A stretch of DNA of 13,879 bases from positions 1 through 13,879 of the forward strand of contig JBBSTY010000116.1 of assembly GCA_038235385.1 (NCBI GenBank), written 5' to 3'. Each line of letters opens with the position of its first letter. The first letter of the stretch is position 1. The translations under genes and the position numbers were made by a program. Source of the DNA: JBBSTY01 sp038235385 (GTDB lineage Bacteria; Actinomycetota; Acidimicrobiia; Acidimicrobiales; Acidimicrobilacustridaceae). The notes below the pieces were generated by a model, which was not told where the DNA came from, did not search any database, and saw nothing but the letters and a program-made list of their open reading frames with translations. This document shows, piece after piece, positions 1-6,223 of this stretch.

Positions 1-51
1 ACCGGTCGCCTCGATGGCCAGATCGCCCGACGTCTCCGCCGACAACGTCAT
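1..51 (-). CDS. Possible N-terminal fragment of a protein running off the left edge
   Basis: On the minus strand an ATG at 51-49 opens a frame that stays open to the window edge, giving 17 codons (MTLSAETSGDLAIEATG) with mostly G or C in the third position. The 'LAIEATG' stretch resembles the opening strand of many ABC-transporter ATPases, but 17 residues are far too few for a family call. It lies on the same strand as, and 233 bases downstream of, the questin-oxidase-like gene. No clear Shine-Dalgarno or TANNNT box precedes it, so a chance open frame remains possible. Confidence 0.3.
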   Translation of the reverse strand, partial: MTLSAETSGDLAIEATG

Positions 52-284
52 CGGCCGTACCTGCGCCACCGCAGGTCGTGGGTCGTGCGTTCGGTCATGG
101 TTGCCTCTCGTCCTCGTCCTCGTCCTCGCCTGCGCTCGATCTCGACCGTTCGCGGACCCGGCGATGGTACGGGTTCGTCGCCGGGTTCCGCCGAGTTGGG
201 TGGACGGTTGGGACGGCGCCGGTGGCGGTGGATCCGCCGTCGGTGAGGACGAGGGGACCGGGCTCGGCCGCCGTACCCGGATCC
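52..284. other. Intergenic region left of the questin-oxidase-like gene
   Basis: No convincing gene on either strand; the long plus-strand frames through here continue antisense into the questin-oxidase-like gene and have no recognisable protein content. It contains three exact tandem copies of TCCTCG at 111-128 and a small hairpin (CTGCG, four-base loop, CGCAG) at 61-74, just upstream of the possible minus-strand start at 51. Neither can be assigned a role. Confidence 0.5.
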
Positions 285-1241
285 TCAGCGCTCGGGCAGT
301 CCGCTGACCTGGGCGGCGGTGATCTGGTGGTCGAGCCCGCCCCACGCGGCCTGCTCCTGCTGGCAGGTGTGGACCATCTTCAGGACGTGGGGATCGTCGG
401 AGCGACGCGCCGCTCCGGTGATGTCGGCCCAGGACGGCGGTGCTGCGGCGGCGGGTGTCGGCTCGATCGGTGGCGTGCCGATCACCACGTAGGCGGCGGC
501 GATCGCATGGGTCAGCCCGACCGCCAGCGCGCGCGCATCGGACTCGTCGGTCAGGTGCTCGGTCACCAGGCGGGCGGCGTGGGTGGCGGTCATGGTGTGG
601 AGCGCGAAGAAGTTGCCGGTCGACCGGTAGAGCGCGTGCGAGCTCGACGCGAGCGTGGCGAGGTCACCGGCATCGGGCGCCAACCCGGCGAGGTGGTCGA
701 GGAACCCTGCGTCGGCGCCGACCTCGTCGAAGCGTGCCGAGAACCCCGACGACGCGAACGTGCGGTCCCGGAGGGTCGGGTCGTCCCGAAGCCGCGTGAG
801 CAACGCCGGCAGGTCGTACGTCGACGTGGTGGGGCGCGGGGCACACGGGATCGGCTGCGCGGCATCGATGAGGTACGCCAGGCCCCCGGCCACGTCGGCC
901 GATCGACCGTGCTCCAACCCGTAGCCGAGCCGGATCAGGCCGTGGAACGCGGCGCCGCCCACCCCGGCCGCGAGCTCGGGCACCAGGCGGTGCAGCACCG
1001 CGGCGGTCCCCTGCCGATCGAGCTCGTCCCCCAACTCGGCCGTGCGGCGCGAGATGTGCTCGCGGCACGGCTGGAGACGGGCCCCGTACTCCGTCGCGAG
1101 CGTGACGAGTCGGTCGTCGTCGGCACCCAACGCCGCGAGCGCGATGAGCGCCATCGGGCGGTGGTTGCTGAGCCCGCCGGCGGTCACGGGATCGGTGGCG
1201 AGATCCTCGTCGAGCAGTCGGTCGAGCACGGGCTGGCTCAT
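285..1241 (-). CDS. Questin oxidase-like family protein (DUF4243)
   Basis: A protein of 318 residues that looks like the questin oxidase-like family (DUF4243; fungal members include GedK and AflY, linked to Baeyer-Villiger-type ring opening of anthraquinones). Seen: an early 'SNHRPMALIALAALGADDDRL' block (about residues 25-45), a central 'FHGLIRLGYGLEHG' helix with conserved His, and a later 'LHTMTATHAARL' block. These His-containing helices match the family pattern as I remember it. No signal peptide or membrane segment is visible. The frame stays open upstream to 1397, but the ATG at 1241 has an excellent Shine-Dalgarno (GGAGGTG at 1255-1249 on the minus strand, nine bases before ATG), and family similarity begins there. 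The substrate of bacterial members is generally unknown and nothing nearby suggests one. Confidence 0.85.
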   Translation of the reverse strand: MSQPVLDRLLDEDLATDPVTAGGLSNHRPMALIALAALGADDDRLVTLATEYGARLQPCREHISRRTAELGDELDRQGTAAVLHRLVPELAAGVGGAAFHGLIRLGYGLEHGRSADVAGGLAYLIDAAQPIPCAPRPTTSTYDLPALLTRLRDDPTLRDRTFASSGFSARFDEVGADAGFLDHLAGLAPDAGDLATLASSSHALYRSTGNFFALHTMTATHAARLVTEHLTDESDARALAVGLTHAIAAAYVVIGTPPIEPTPAAAAPPSWADITGAARRSDDPHVLKMVHTCQQEQAAWGGLDHQITAAQVSGLPER

Positions 1242-1248
1242 CGTCGTG

Positions 1249-1255
1249 CACCTCC
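1249..1255 (-). promoter_or_regulatory. Shine-Dalgarno deciding the start of the questin-oxidase-like gene
   Basis: GGAGGTG on the minus strand. The GGAGG core (1255-1251) ends nine bases before the ATG at 1241. It selects this ATG over the upstream in-frame start at 1397. Confidence 0.75.
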
Positions 1256-1463
1256 GGGGGGCGGCGGGTTTGCGGTCGTCGTGCCGCGAGATCGGTCGCG
1301 GAGCGACCGGGCGCCGAGCCCGGCGCTCGCGTGGGGACCGACCGACGCCAGGATACGGCGATGCACCTGGTCCGACGCCCGGCGGAGCCCGGGGCACCGT
1401 CTGCCGATGACGATGCGTTCCACCCTCCGTCGATCAGGTCGGCTCGCCCGGCCGACGATCGGG

Positions 1464-1503
1464 TCGGACCATCGGACCATCGGACCATCGGACCATCGGA
1501 CCA
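1464..1503. repeat. 8-bp tandem repeat, five perfect copies of TCGGACCA
   Basis: Five head-to-tail perfect copies of the octamer TCGGACCA (1464-1471, 1472-1479, 1480-1487, 1488-1495, 1496-1503), followed by TGCGGCC. The reverse strand reads TGGTCCGA. The array sits in the divergent intergenic region, 107 bases upstream of the DUF1971 start and 222 bases from the questin-oxidase-like start. The unit length is not a multiple of three and no gene is evident here, so copy-number change would alter spacing only. Confidence 0.95.
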
Positions 1504-1610
1504 TGCGGCCCGAGGAGTCGGCGGTGGTGGCGGCGAGCTGATTGGCCCCGGTGCATCGACGGGTGGTCAGCTCGTCTCGAAGCCGAACGTCCCACGACAA
1601 GGAGTCCTTG

Positions 1611-1892
1611 ATGCTCGAGACATTGGCACTGCCCGACGGGGTCGAGCTCGAACGCGTCACGTCGACGTTCACGGTCGAGACGGTCCCGGAGGGCCTCAAG
1701 CGTGCGCACCGCGTCGCCGGCGGCGTGTGGGGACGGCTCCGGGTCGCCCAGGGCCACGTGACCTTCGTGCTGGAGGAGTCGGGCGAGTCCCGTCGCCTCG
1801 GCGCCGGCGAGACCCAGGTCATCCCGCCGGCCACGCCCCACCACGTCGAGGTCGAGCCCGACGCCGAGTTCGCGATCGAGTTCCATCGCTGA
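1611..1892 (+). CDS. DUF1971 / YeaR-TehB-like small cupin protein
   Basis: A 93-residue protein matching the DUF1971 family (E. coli YeaR and the small domain linked to tellurite-resistance TehB proteins), a compact cupin-like beta barrel. Seen: 'ETVPEGLKRAHRVAGGVWGRL' near residues 24-44, then 'GETQVIPPATPHHVE' and a final 'FAIEFHR', the usual order and ending of the family. Length is close to the family norm. The ATG at 1611 has AAGGAG at 1599-1604, six bases upstream; in-frame codons before it give unrelated sequence. The family's biochemical role is poorly defined; YeaR in E. coli responds to nitrate and nitric oxide. The 3' end is followed by a decayed copy of itself (see the repeat entry). 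Confidence 0.85.
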   Translation: MLETLALPDGVELERVTSTFTVETVPEGLKRAHRVAGGVWGRLRVAQGHVTFVLEESGESRRLGAGETQVIPPATPHHVEVEPDAEFAIEFHR

Positions 1893-1951
1893 GGTCGAGC
1901 CCGAACCCGGTTCTGGTCGACGCCGCGTTCGCGATCGAGCTCCACCGCGGA
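1848..1951 (+). repeat. Decayed tandem duplication of the 3' end of the DUF1971 gene
   Basis: Copy 1 is the last codons of the DUF1971 gene (1848-1892). Copy 2 is at 1891-1951, just after the stop. GAGGTCGAGCCCGA occurs exactly at 1848-1861 and 1891-1904. A further 33-base block, 1860-1892 versus 1919-1951, differs at only about four positions, one being the stop codon. Copy 2 carries about 16 extra bases (1903-1918). Its peptide, 'DAAFAIELHR', parallels 'DAEFAIEFHR' of the gene but in a different frame. Confidence 0.8.
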
Positions 1952-1984
1952 CGGCGAGCCCCGGGTGTGGCCCCGCCGCCCGAT

Positions 1985-2632
1985 TCAGGGGACGAGCACG
2001 AGATCGAAGCCGTCCGCCGGGACGACGGTGCCGAAATAGAAGTCCTCGGCCTCGCCCCACCGGGCCTCCCACTCGGAGCGGTAGGCGTCGCCCTCGCGTT
2101 GGAGCAGCTGGCGGCGGCGGATCGCCGGTGGCGTGTCGAGCAGCACGCGGACGTCGACGAGGTCGGCCAGCGCGGGCCGGGCGCTGTAGGCCCCTTCGAG
2201 CACCACCAGGGGAGCGGGACCGCACACCTGCTCCTCGTCGCGGAGCCGACCGTCGAACGCGTCCCAGTCGAAGGACCGCCAGCGGGCCGGGGCGCCCCGT
2301 CGGACGTCGAGGAGCACGCGGCGTTGCCGGCGCCAGTCGATGCACCCGTCAGCCTTCTCCCGGGCGCTGCGCCGGTCCCACTCCTCGGCCGTGCCTCCGG
2401 CGTAGAAGTCGTCGCCCGGGATGACCCCGACGTCGGTTCGCTGCGCCAGCCCCGCCGCCAACGTCGACTTCCCCGAGCCGCTCCGTCCGTCGAGGGCGAC
2501 GACGAGCGGTCGGTCCGGCCGGGTGGCGAGGAGCACCGTCAGCTGGCCGGCGAGCTCGTCCGCCAACCGGTCCACCGATGCCGCGGCTGCGTCGTCGCCG
2601 GGGTCCGACGATGCCGGGGAGGTGGTGGACAT
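1985..2632 (-). CDS. Uridine kinase-like P-loop ATPase/kinase
   Basis: A 215-residue P-loop protein of the uridine kinase/phosphoribulokinase-like group, probably an ATP-dependent small-molecule kinase whose substrate is not evident. Seen: after an Ala/Asp-rich lead, 'PLVVALDGRSGSGKST' with the Walker A loop at about residues 49-57; 'IPGDDFY' at about 71-77, typical of uridine-kinase-like acceptor-binding loops; a Walker B-like 'PLVVLEGAYSARP'; and an Arg-rich lid segment 'RRRQLLQREG'. Length suits the family. The ATG at 2632 has no Shine-Dalgarno but lies six bases after GACACT, consistent with a leaderless transcript. The gene is divergent from the aminotransferase, with 107 bases between starts, and convergent with the DUF1971 gene. 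Assignment to a specific kinase such as Udk is not justified. Confidence 0.85.
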   Translation of the reverse strand: MSTTSPASSDPGDDAAAASVDRLADELAGQLTVLLATRPDRPLVVALDGRSGSGKSTLAAGLAQRTDVGVIPGDDFYAGGTAEEWDRRSAREKADGCIDWRRQRRVLLDVRRGAPARWRSFDWDAFDGRLRDEEQVCGPAPLVVLEGAYSARPALADLVDVRVLLDTPPAIRRRQLLQREGDAYRSEWEARWGEAEDFYFGTVVPADGFDLVLVP

Positions 2633-2638
2633 GGCCGC

Positions 2639-2644
2639 AGTGTC
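2639..2644 (-). promoter_or_regulatory. Putative -10 box, kinase gene (leaderless)
   Basis: GACACT on the minus strand, six bases before the ATG at 2632. It departs from TANNNT at the first base, so support comes mainly from having the same spacing as the other leaderless starts in the window. Confidence 0.35.
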
Positions 2645-2726
2645 GCAGACGGCGCCCGAACCGTGCCGACGACGATCCCGACGCCGCTCGGCGCCGGCTC
2701 GGTGTCCGGTTCGGGGTCGACCGCCC

Positions 2727-2732
2727 TACCGT
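2727..2732 (+). promoter_or_regulatory. Putative -10 box, aminotransferase gene (leaderless)
   Basis: TACCGT, seven bases before the ATG at 2740. There is no Shine-Dalgarno upstream of that ATG. No clear -35 hexamer is seen. Confidence 0.5.
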
Positions 2733-2739
2733 GTGCGCG

Positions 2740-4122
2740 ATGACAGTCCGAGTGGTGGAACTGGTCGGCGACGATCTCGAGGTGCCCTGCGTGGACGGGA
2801 CGACCCGTCGCTACCTGTCGCTCGACGCCGCCGCGTCGACGCCTGCCCTGCCGGCGGTGGCCCAGCGGGTCACCGACTTCGTGCCGTGGTACTCGAGCGT
2901 GCACCGCGGCGCCGGGTACAAGTCGCAGATGGCCACCGCCGCCTACGAGGAGGCCCGCGAGGCGGCCGTCGAGTTCGCCGGCCGCACCGGCACCGACGAC
3001 ATCGCCATCCTGTGCCGCAACACCACCGAGGCCATCAACCACCTCGCCTACCGGCTCCGCCTCGGCGCCGACGACGTGGTGGTCACCACCGTCGTCGAGC
3101 ACCACGCCAACCTGCTGCCGTGGTCGCGGTCGACTGCCCAGCGTCGCTACGTCGAGTGCGACCGCGACGGCCGCTTCGGGGTCGACGACGTCGTCGCCGC
3201 CCTCGACGCCGGCGCCCGCCCGAAGCTGCTGAGCATCACCGCCGCCAGCAACGTCACCGGCTGGATGCCCCCGATCGACGACATCATCGAGGCCGCCCAC
3301 GAGCGGGGCGTGCCGGTGCTGGTCGACGCCGCCCAGATCGCCGCCCACCGCCCGATGCCCGCCGGCGCCGACTTCCTCGCCTGGAGCGGCCACAAGATGT
3401 ACGCACCGTTCGGCACCGGGGTCCTGCTCGGTCCACGCGAGGCGTTCACCGACGGCGACCCGTTCCTGGCCGGCGGGGGAGCGGTCGACCTGGTCGACCT
3501 CGACGAGGTGGTGTGGACCGATCCGCCCGAGCGCGAGGAGGCGGGATCACCCAACGTCGTCGGCGCCGTGGCCCTGCACGCGGCCATCGACGAGCTCACG
3601 GCCATCGGCTGGGATGCCATCGGGGCGCACGAGGACGCACTCGGTTCGCACCTGCGCGCCGGACTGGCCGCCACGCCCGGGGTGACGCTGCTCGGCCCGC
3701 CCCTCCACGTGCGCACCCTGGCCATCGGCACCTTCGCCGTCGAGGGCGCGTCGCATGCGCTCGTGGCCGCCCGCCTCAGCGCCGAGTTCGGCATCGGGGT
3801 CCGCCACGGTTGCTTCTGCGCCCACCCGTACCTGATCCGGCTGCTCGGCCTCGACCAGGGCGAGATCGAGCGCTACCGCGCCGACGTGGTCCGGGGCGAC
3901 AAGACCGCCATCCCCGGCGCGGTGCGCGCCAGCTGCGGGTTGTCGACCACCGAGGCCGACGTCGACCGGTTCCTCGAGGCGGTCGGCGTCATCGCCGCCG
4001 GTGATCCGCCGCCGGTGCGCTACCACCAGGACCCGGCCACCGGCGACTTCTGGCCCGAGGACCACGACGCCCCGTGGTCCACCGGCGATCGGTCCCTCGG
4101 CGCGTCCTGCTCACGCGGGTAG
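2740..4122 (+). CDS. Class V PLP-dependent aminotransferase, cysteine-desulfurase-like
   Basis: A 460-residue PLP enzyme of aminotransferase class V, the fold of cysteine desulfurases (SufS/NifS/Csd) and related lyases. Seen: 'LDAAASTPALP' at about 28-38; 'RNTTEAINHLAYRL' at 93-106; 'VVEHHANLLPW' with the PLP-stacking His at 121/122; 'VLVDAAQIAAH' with the PLP-binding Asp at 196; 'WSGHKMYAPFGTG' with the Schiff-base Lys at 219; and 'VRHGCFCAHP' with Cys358 and Cys360 where SufS-type enzymes carry the catalytic Cys. It is about 50 residues longer than typical SufS, with a C-terminal tail ending after 'FWPEDHDAPW'. The frame extends upstream to 2578, but that part overlaps the divergent kinase gene and is Arg-rich; the ATG at 2740 fits a leaderless start. 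No suf or isc genes are adjacent, so a role in Fe-S assembly is unproven; a C-S lyase or other class V reaction is possible. Confidence 0.9.
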   Translation: MTVRVVELVGDDLEVPCVDGTTRRYLSLDAAASTPALPAVAQRVTDFVPWYSSVHRGAGYKSQMATAAYEEAREAAVEFAGRTGTDDIAILCRNTTEAINHLAYRLRLGADDVVVTTVVEHHANLLPWSRSTAQRRYVECDRDGRFGVDDVVAALDAGARPKLLSITAASNVTGWMPPIDDIIEAAHERGVPVLVDAAQIAAHRPMPAGADFLAWSGHKMYAPFGTGVLLGPREAFTDGDPFLAGGGAVDLVDLDEVVWTDPPEREEAGSPNVVGAVALHAAIDELTAIGWDAIGAHEDALGSHLRAGLAATPGVTLLGPPLHVRTLAIGTFAVEGASHALVAARLSAEFGIGVRHGCFCAHPYLIRLLGLDQGEIERYRADVVRGDKTAIPGAVRASCGLSTTEADVDRFLEAVGVIAAGDPPPVRYHQDPATGDFWPEDHDAPWSTGDRSLGASCSRG

Positions 4123-4129
4123 CGGTCGC

Positions 4130-4143
4130 CGCTCGGGCGAGCG
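4130..4143 (+). terminator. Short hairpin after the aminotransferase gene
   Basis: CGCTCG-GG-CGAGCG forms a small stem seven bases after the TAG stop at 4120-4122. No T-run follows, so it would be at best an atypical GC-rich terminator. Confidence 0.3.
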
Positions 4144-4161
4144 CGGTGGATCGAGAGGTGG

Positions 4162-4216
4162 CGCACCCCAGCGGCCGCGGCCGACCACAACGCGGGTCCT
4201 TCGCACCCCAGTGGCC
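4162..4216. repeat. Pair of 15-base direct repeats upstream of the lipoprotein gene
   Basis: CGCACCCCAGCGGCC at 4162-4176 and CGCACCCCAGTGGCC at 4202-4216 match at 14 of 15 positions. They are 40 bases apart start to start, in the 154-base gap before the lipoprotein gene at 4277. The same-face spacing of nearly four helical turns would suit a regulator site, but this is not established. Confidence 0.6.
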
Positions 4217-4276
4217 TGGCCGGGACGGCGCCATCGGCCAGACTGGACCGTCCTCGACGAACGGACGGTGGCGGAC

Positions 4277-5482
4277 ATGGTGAACCGGTGGAAGCGCGCC
4301 AGCGCAGCGGTGGCGATGGCGGCGGTCGTCGCCGTCGGGTGCAGCGCGACGGGCGAGACCGTCGCCGGTGACGAGCCGGGCGACCCGACGACGTCCGCCG
4401 ATGGGTGCTCGCTGCCCGATGGCGGCGTGGGTGTGGAGGCGATGCTGCGGTTCGTCGCCGACACGCCGAACAACCGCGCCAACGTGACGGTCGCGGACCT
4501 GCGCGCCTACCTCGACCGACAGGGCACCACGCTGCCCGACGGCTTCCGCGACACCGTCTGGTTCAGCGGGCCCGTCGAGCGGTTCACGGCGACGCCCCTC
4601 CTGAAGCAGGAGATCCAGGCGCTCGCCAACGACACCGACGCCCTCGCCGACGAGTACGGGATCGGGATCGGTGGGGTGGATCAGGCCGTCCGCTTCGGTG
4701 AGCCGCCGGTGACGACCGAGCTCATCATCGGCGCGGTCGACACCGCGGCCGTCGACGCCGCGGTCCACGCCGATGGGCTCTGGTCCGGCGCGCTGGAGCA
4801 GGTCGAGATCGCCGGCCAGCAGGTCTACACGTGGGGCGCGGACGGCGAGACCCAGATCAACAAGCGCAGCGCCATGCGCGATCTCGGCATCGGCGGGCGG
4901 ATGTGGCCGGGCGACGGCGTGGCCGCGTTCACCCGGGCGACCGCACCGATGACCGACGTGCTCGACGCCTGCTCGGGTGCCCGGCCCTCCCTCGCCGACG
5001 ACGGCGCCTACGCCGGGATCGCCGAGCGGCTCGACGAGTTCGACGGCTCGTTCGGGGTGACGCTCACCGATCAGGTCGTCGGCCGCGACGGCGTGGCGAC
5101 GCCGCCGGGATCGGCCGGCTCCGGTCCCCGGGGAACGAGGGTGGAGGCGACCACCGATGCCTCGGCCGACGTGACCCCGCTCGAGGGGGTCGCCGCCTAC
5201 GGGTTCGCCAGCGGACCATCCGACGATCCCGACGAGGCGCGGATCCGCCTGGTCATCGCCGCGGGCACCGATGCGCAGGCCCGCGCGAACGAGCAGCGCT
5301 TCGTCGATCAGGTCGACCACGGCGAGAGCTTCTTCGATCGTCGCCCGTGGTCCGAGCGCCTCCGCATCGATCACCACGAGGTCGACGGCCGCTTCCTGGT
5401 CGTCGAGCTGCGGGCGGAGGACATCGCCGTGCTCGAGAAGAACCTGTTCATGTTGGACAACCTCATCGTCACCGCCGGGTGA
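4277..5482 (+). CDS. Predicted lipoprotein of unknown function
   Basis: A 401-residue protein I do not recognise. The N-terminus is a lipoprotein signal peptide: a basic start (MVNRWKR), a hydrophobic Ala/Val stretch to about residue 20 and a lipobox 'VAVGC' with Cys22, followed by a Thr/Gly/Asp-rich linker, so the mature protein should be anchored outside the membrane. The rest is acidic with no further hydrophobic segment. Recognisable blocks are 'MLRFVADTPNNRANVTVADLRAYL' near 56-79, 'QAVRFGEPPVTTELIIGAVD' near the middle, and 'VVELRAEDIAVLEKNLFMLDNL' near the end. The start was chosen as the ATG giving a clean signal peptide; an in-frame GTG lies nine bases upstream. Weak -10 candidates are GACGGT at 4264-4269 and CAGACT at 4239-4244. 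A direct repeat pair lies upstream, and crtYc follows after 70 bases. Confidence 0.8.
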   Translation: MVNRWKRASAAVAMAAVVAVGCSATGETVAGDEPGDPTTSADGCSLPDGGVGVEAMLRFVADTPNNRANVTVADLRAYLDRQGTTLPDGFRDTVWFSGPVERFTATPLLKQEIQALANDTDALADEYGIGIGGVDQAVRFGEPPVTTELIIGAVDTAAVDAAVHADGLWSGALEQVEIAGQQVYTWGADGETQINKRSAMRDLGIGGRMWPGDGVAAFTRATAPMTDVLDACSGARPSLADDGAYAGIAERLDEFDGSFGVTLTDQVVGRDGVATPPGSAGSGPRGTRVEATTDASADVTPLEGVAAYGFASGPSDDPDEARIRLVIAAGTDAQARANEQRFVDQVDHGESFFDRRPWSERLRIDHHEVDGRFLVVELRAEDIAVLEKNLFMLDNLIVTAG

Positions 5483-5537
5483 CCGGTCGGATGTCGCCGG
5501 TCGGCGTCCGGACCCGTGGGTCCGGCGCCGGCACCGG

Positions 5538-5543
5538 TACGAT
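5538..5543 (+). promoter_or_regulatory. Putative -10 box for crtYc-crtYd
   Basis: TACGAT, nine bases before the GTG start of crtYc at 5553. This would put transcription start at or within a few bases of the start codon, giving a leaderless or near-leaderless mRNA. No -35 consensus is clear. Confidence 0.45.
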
Positions 5544-5552
5544 CACGCCCCC

Positions 5553-5897
5553 GTGGACCGCTTCCAGTACCTGCTGCTCCTCGGCGGCTGCCTGCTGATC
5601 ACCCTGCCGCTCGAGCTGGTGCTCGGGGCCCGGGTGTACCGCTCGCCGCGCCGCCTCCTCGCCGCGCTCGTGCCCGTGGTGGTCGTGTTCGGGCTGTGGG
5701 ACATCGTGTTCATCGGGTGGGACGTGTGGCACTACTCGCCGCTGTACACGACCGGGTGGTCGTTGCCGCCCGACCTGCCGGTCGAGGAGCTGGCGTTCTT
5801 CGTCGTGATCCCGATCTGCGGGCTCCTCTCGCTCGAAGCCGTGCGCCGGTTGCTGCCACGCTCCGGTCGCGACACCCCCGATCCCGGGGCGGGCTGA
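5553..5897 (+). CDS. crtYc: Lycopene cyclase subunit (CrtYc-type)
   Basis: A 114-residue membrane protein with the lycopene cyclase domain found in actinobacterial heterodimeric cyclases, where two small subunits together close the ionone rings of lycopene. Seen: three hydrophobic segments at about residues 5-24, 34-56 and 76-98; 'LWDIVFIGWDVWHYSP' at about 48-63; and 'LPVEELAFFVVIPICGL' at about 75-91, which carries the PxEExxFF signature. The GTG at 5553 follows TACGAT by nine bases and lacks a Shine-Dalgarno. Its stop TGA shares its last base with the ATG of the next subunit gene (TGATG), so translation of the pair is probably coupled and the subunits made in equal amounts. The protein acts in the cytoplasmic membrane on lycopene supplied by CrtI. 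Confidence 0.93.
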   Translation: MDRFQYLLLLGGCLLITLPLELVLGARVYRSPRRLLAALVPVVVVFGLWDIVFIGWDVWHYSPLYTTGWSLPPDLPVEELAFFVVIPICGLLSLEAVRRLLPRSGRDTPDPGAG

Positions 5898-6214
5898 TGC
5901 TGTACACGGCATCGGCGGCCGCCGCCGTGGTGGTCGTGGTCGTGCTCGAGCTGGGCTGGTGGCGCACCGGCCTGTTCCGTGACCCGGCCTACTGGATCGC
6001 CATGGCCATCAACCTCGGCTTCATGGTGCTGGTCGACGGCTGGCTCACCAAGCTCAGTGCCCCGATCGTCATCTACGACGACACCCGACGCGCCCTGCCC
6101 CGGTTCCCCTGGGACATCCCGGTCGAGGACGTGCTCTTCGGCATCGCCATGCTCACCCTCGCCATGCTCCTGTGGGACCGCTCGGGTCGACGGACCGGCC
6201 GGGCCCGCTCGTAG
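5897..6214 (+). CDS. crtYd: Lycopene cyclase subunit (CrtYd-type)
   Basis: A 105-residue partner subunit of the heterodimeric lycopene cyclase. Seen: hydrophobic segments at about residues 2-18, 31-49 and 75-93; 'DGWLTKLSAPIVIYD' at about 47-61; and 'PWDIPVEDVLFGIAMLTLAM' at about 71-90, the PxEDxxFG signature typical of the second half of the domain. The ATG overlaps the crtYc stop by one base. The TAG stop at 6212-6214 forms the first three bases of the TAGGCT box placed six bases before the crtZ start. The subunit order (c then d) is the usual actinobacterial one. Whether one or both ends of lycopene are cyclised cannot be read from sequence. Confidence 0.93.
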   Translation: MLYTASAAAAVVVVVVLELGWWRTGLFRDPAYWIAMAINLGFMVLVDGWLTKLSAPIVIYDDTRRALPRFPWDIPVEDVLFGIAMLTLAMLLWDRSGRRTGRARS

Positions 6215-6217
6215 GCT
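6212..6217 (+). promoter_or_regulatory. Putative -10 box for crtZ overlapping the crtYd stop codon
   Basis: TAGGCT, six bases before the GTG at 6224. Its first three bases are the crtYd stop codon. The spacing equals that at other leaderless starts in this window, suggesting that crtZ may have its own promoter besides read-through from crtYc-crtYd. Confidence 0.5.
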
Positions 6218-6223
6218 GACGAC

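Larger units (their letters stand above)
1242..1610. other. Divergent intergenic region between the questin-oxidase-like and DUF1971 genes
   Basis: A 369-base non-coding stretch between two divergently read genes. It holds the Shine-Dalgarno sites of both genes, a possible minus-strand -10 box (TATCCT at 1355-1350, which would give a leader of roughly 100 bases for the questin-oxidase-like gene), and the 8-bp tandem array at 1464-1503. The frames open through it lack recognisable protein features; the region just upstream of the 1241 ATG translates into Arg/Pro-rich filler. Confidence 0.6.

Noticed and set aside
78..1541. A 487-codon plus-strand open frame across the left end
   Set aside because: It is antisense to the questin-oxidase-like gene, which has a good Shine-Dalgarno and family motifs, and it even translates the 8-bp tandem array.
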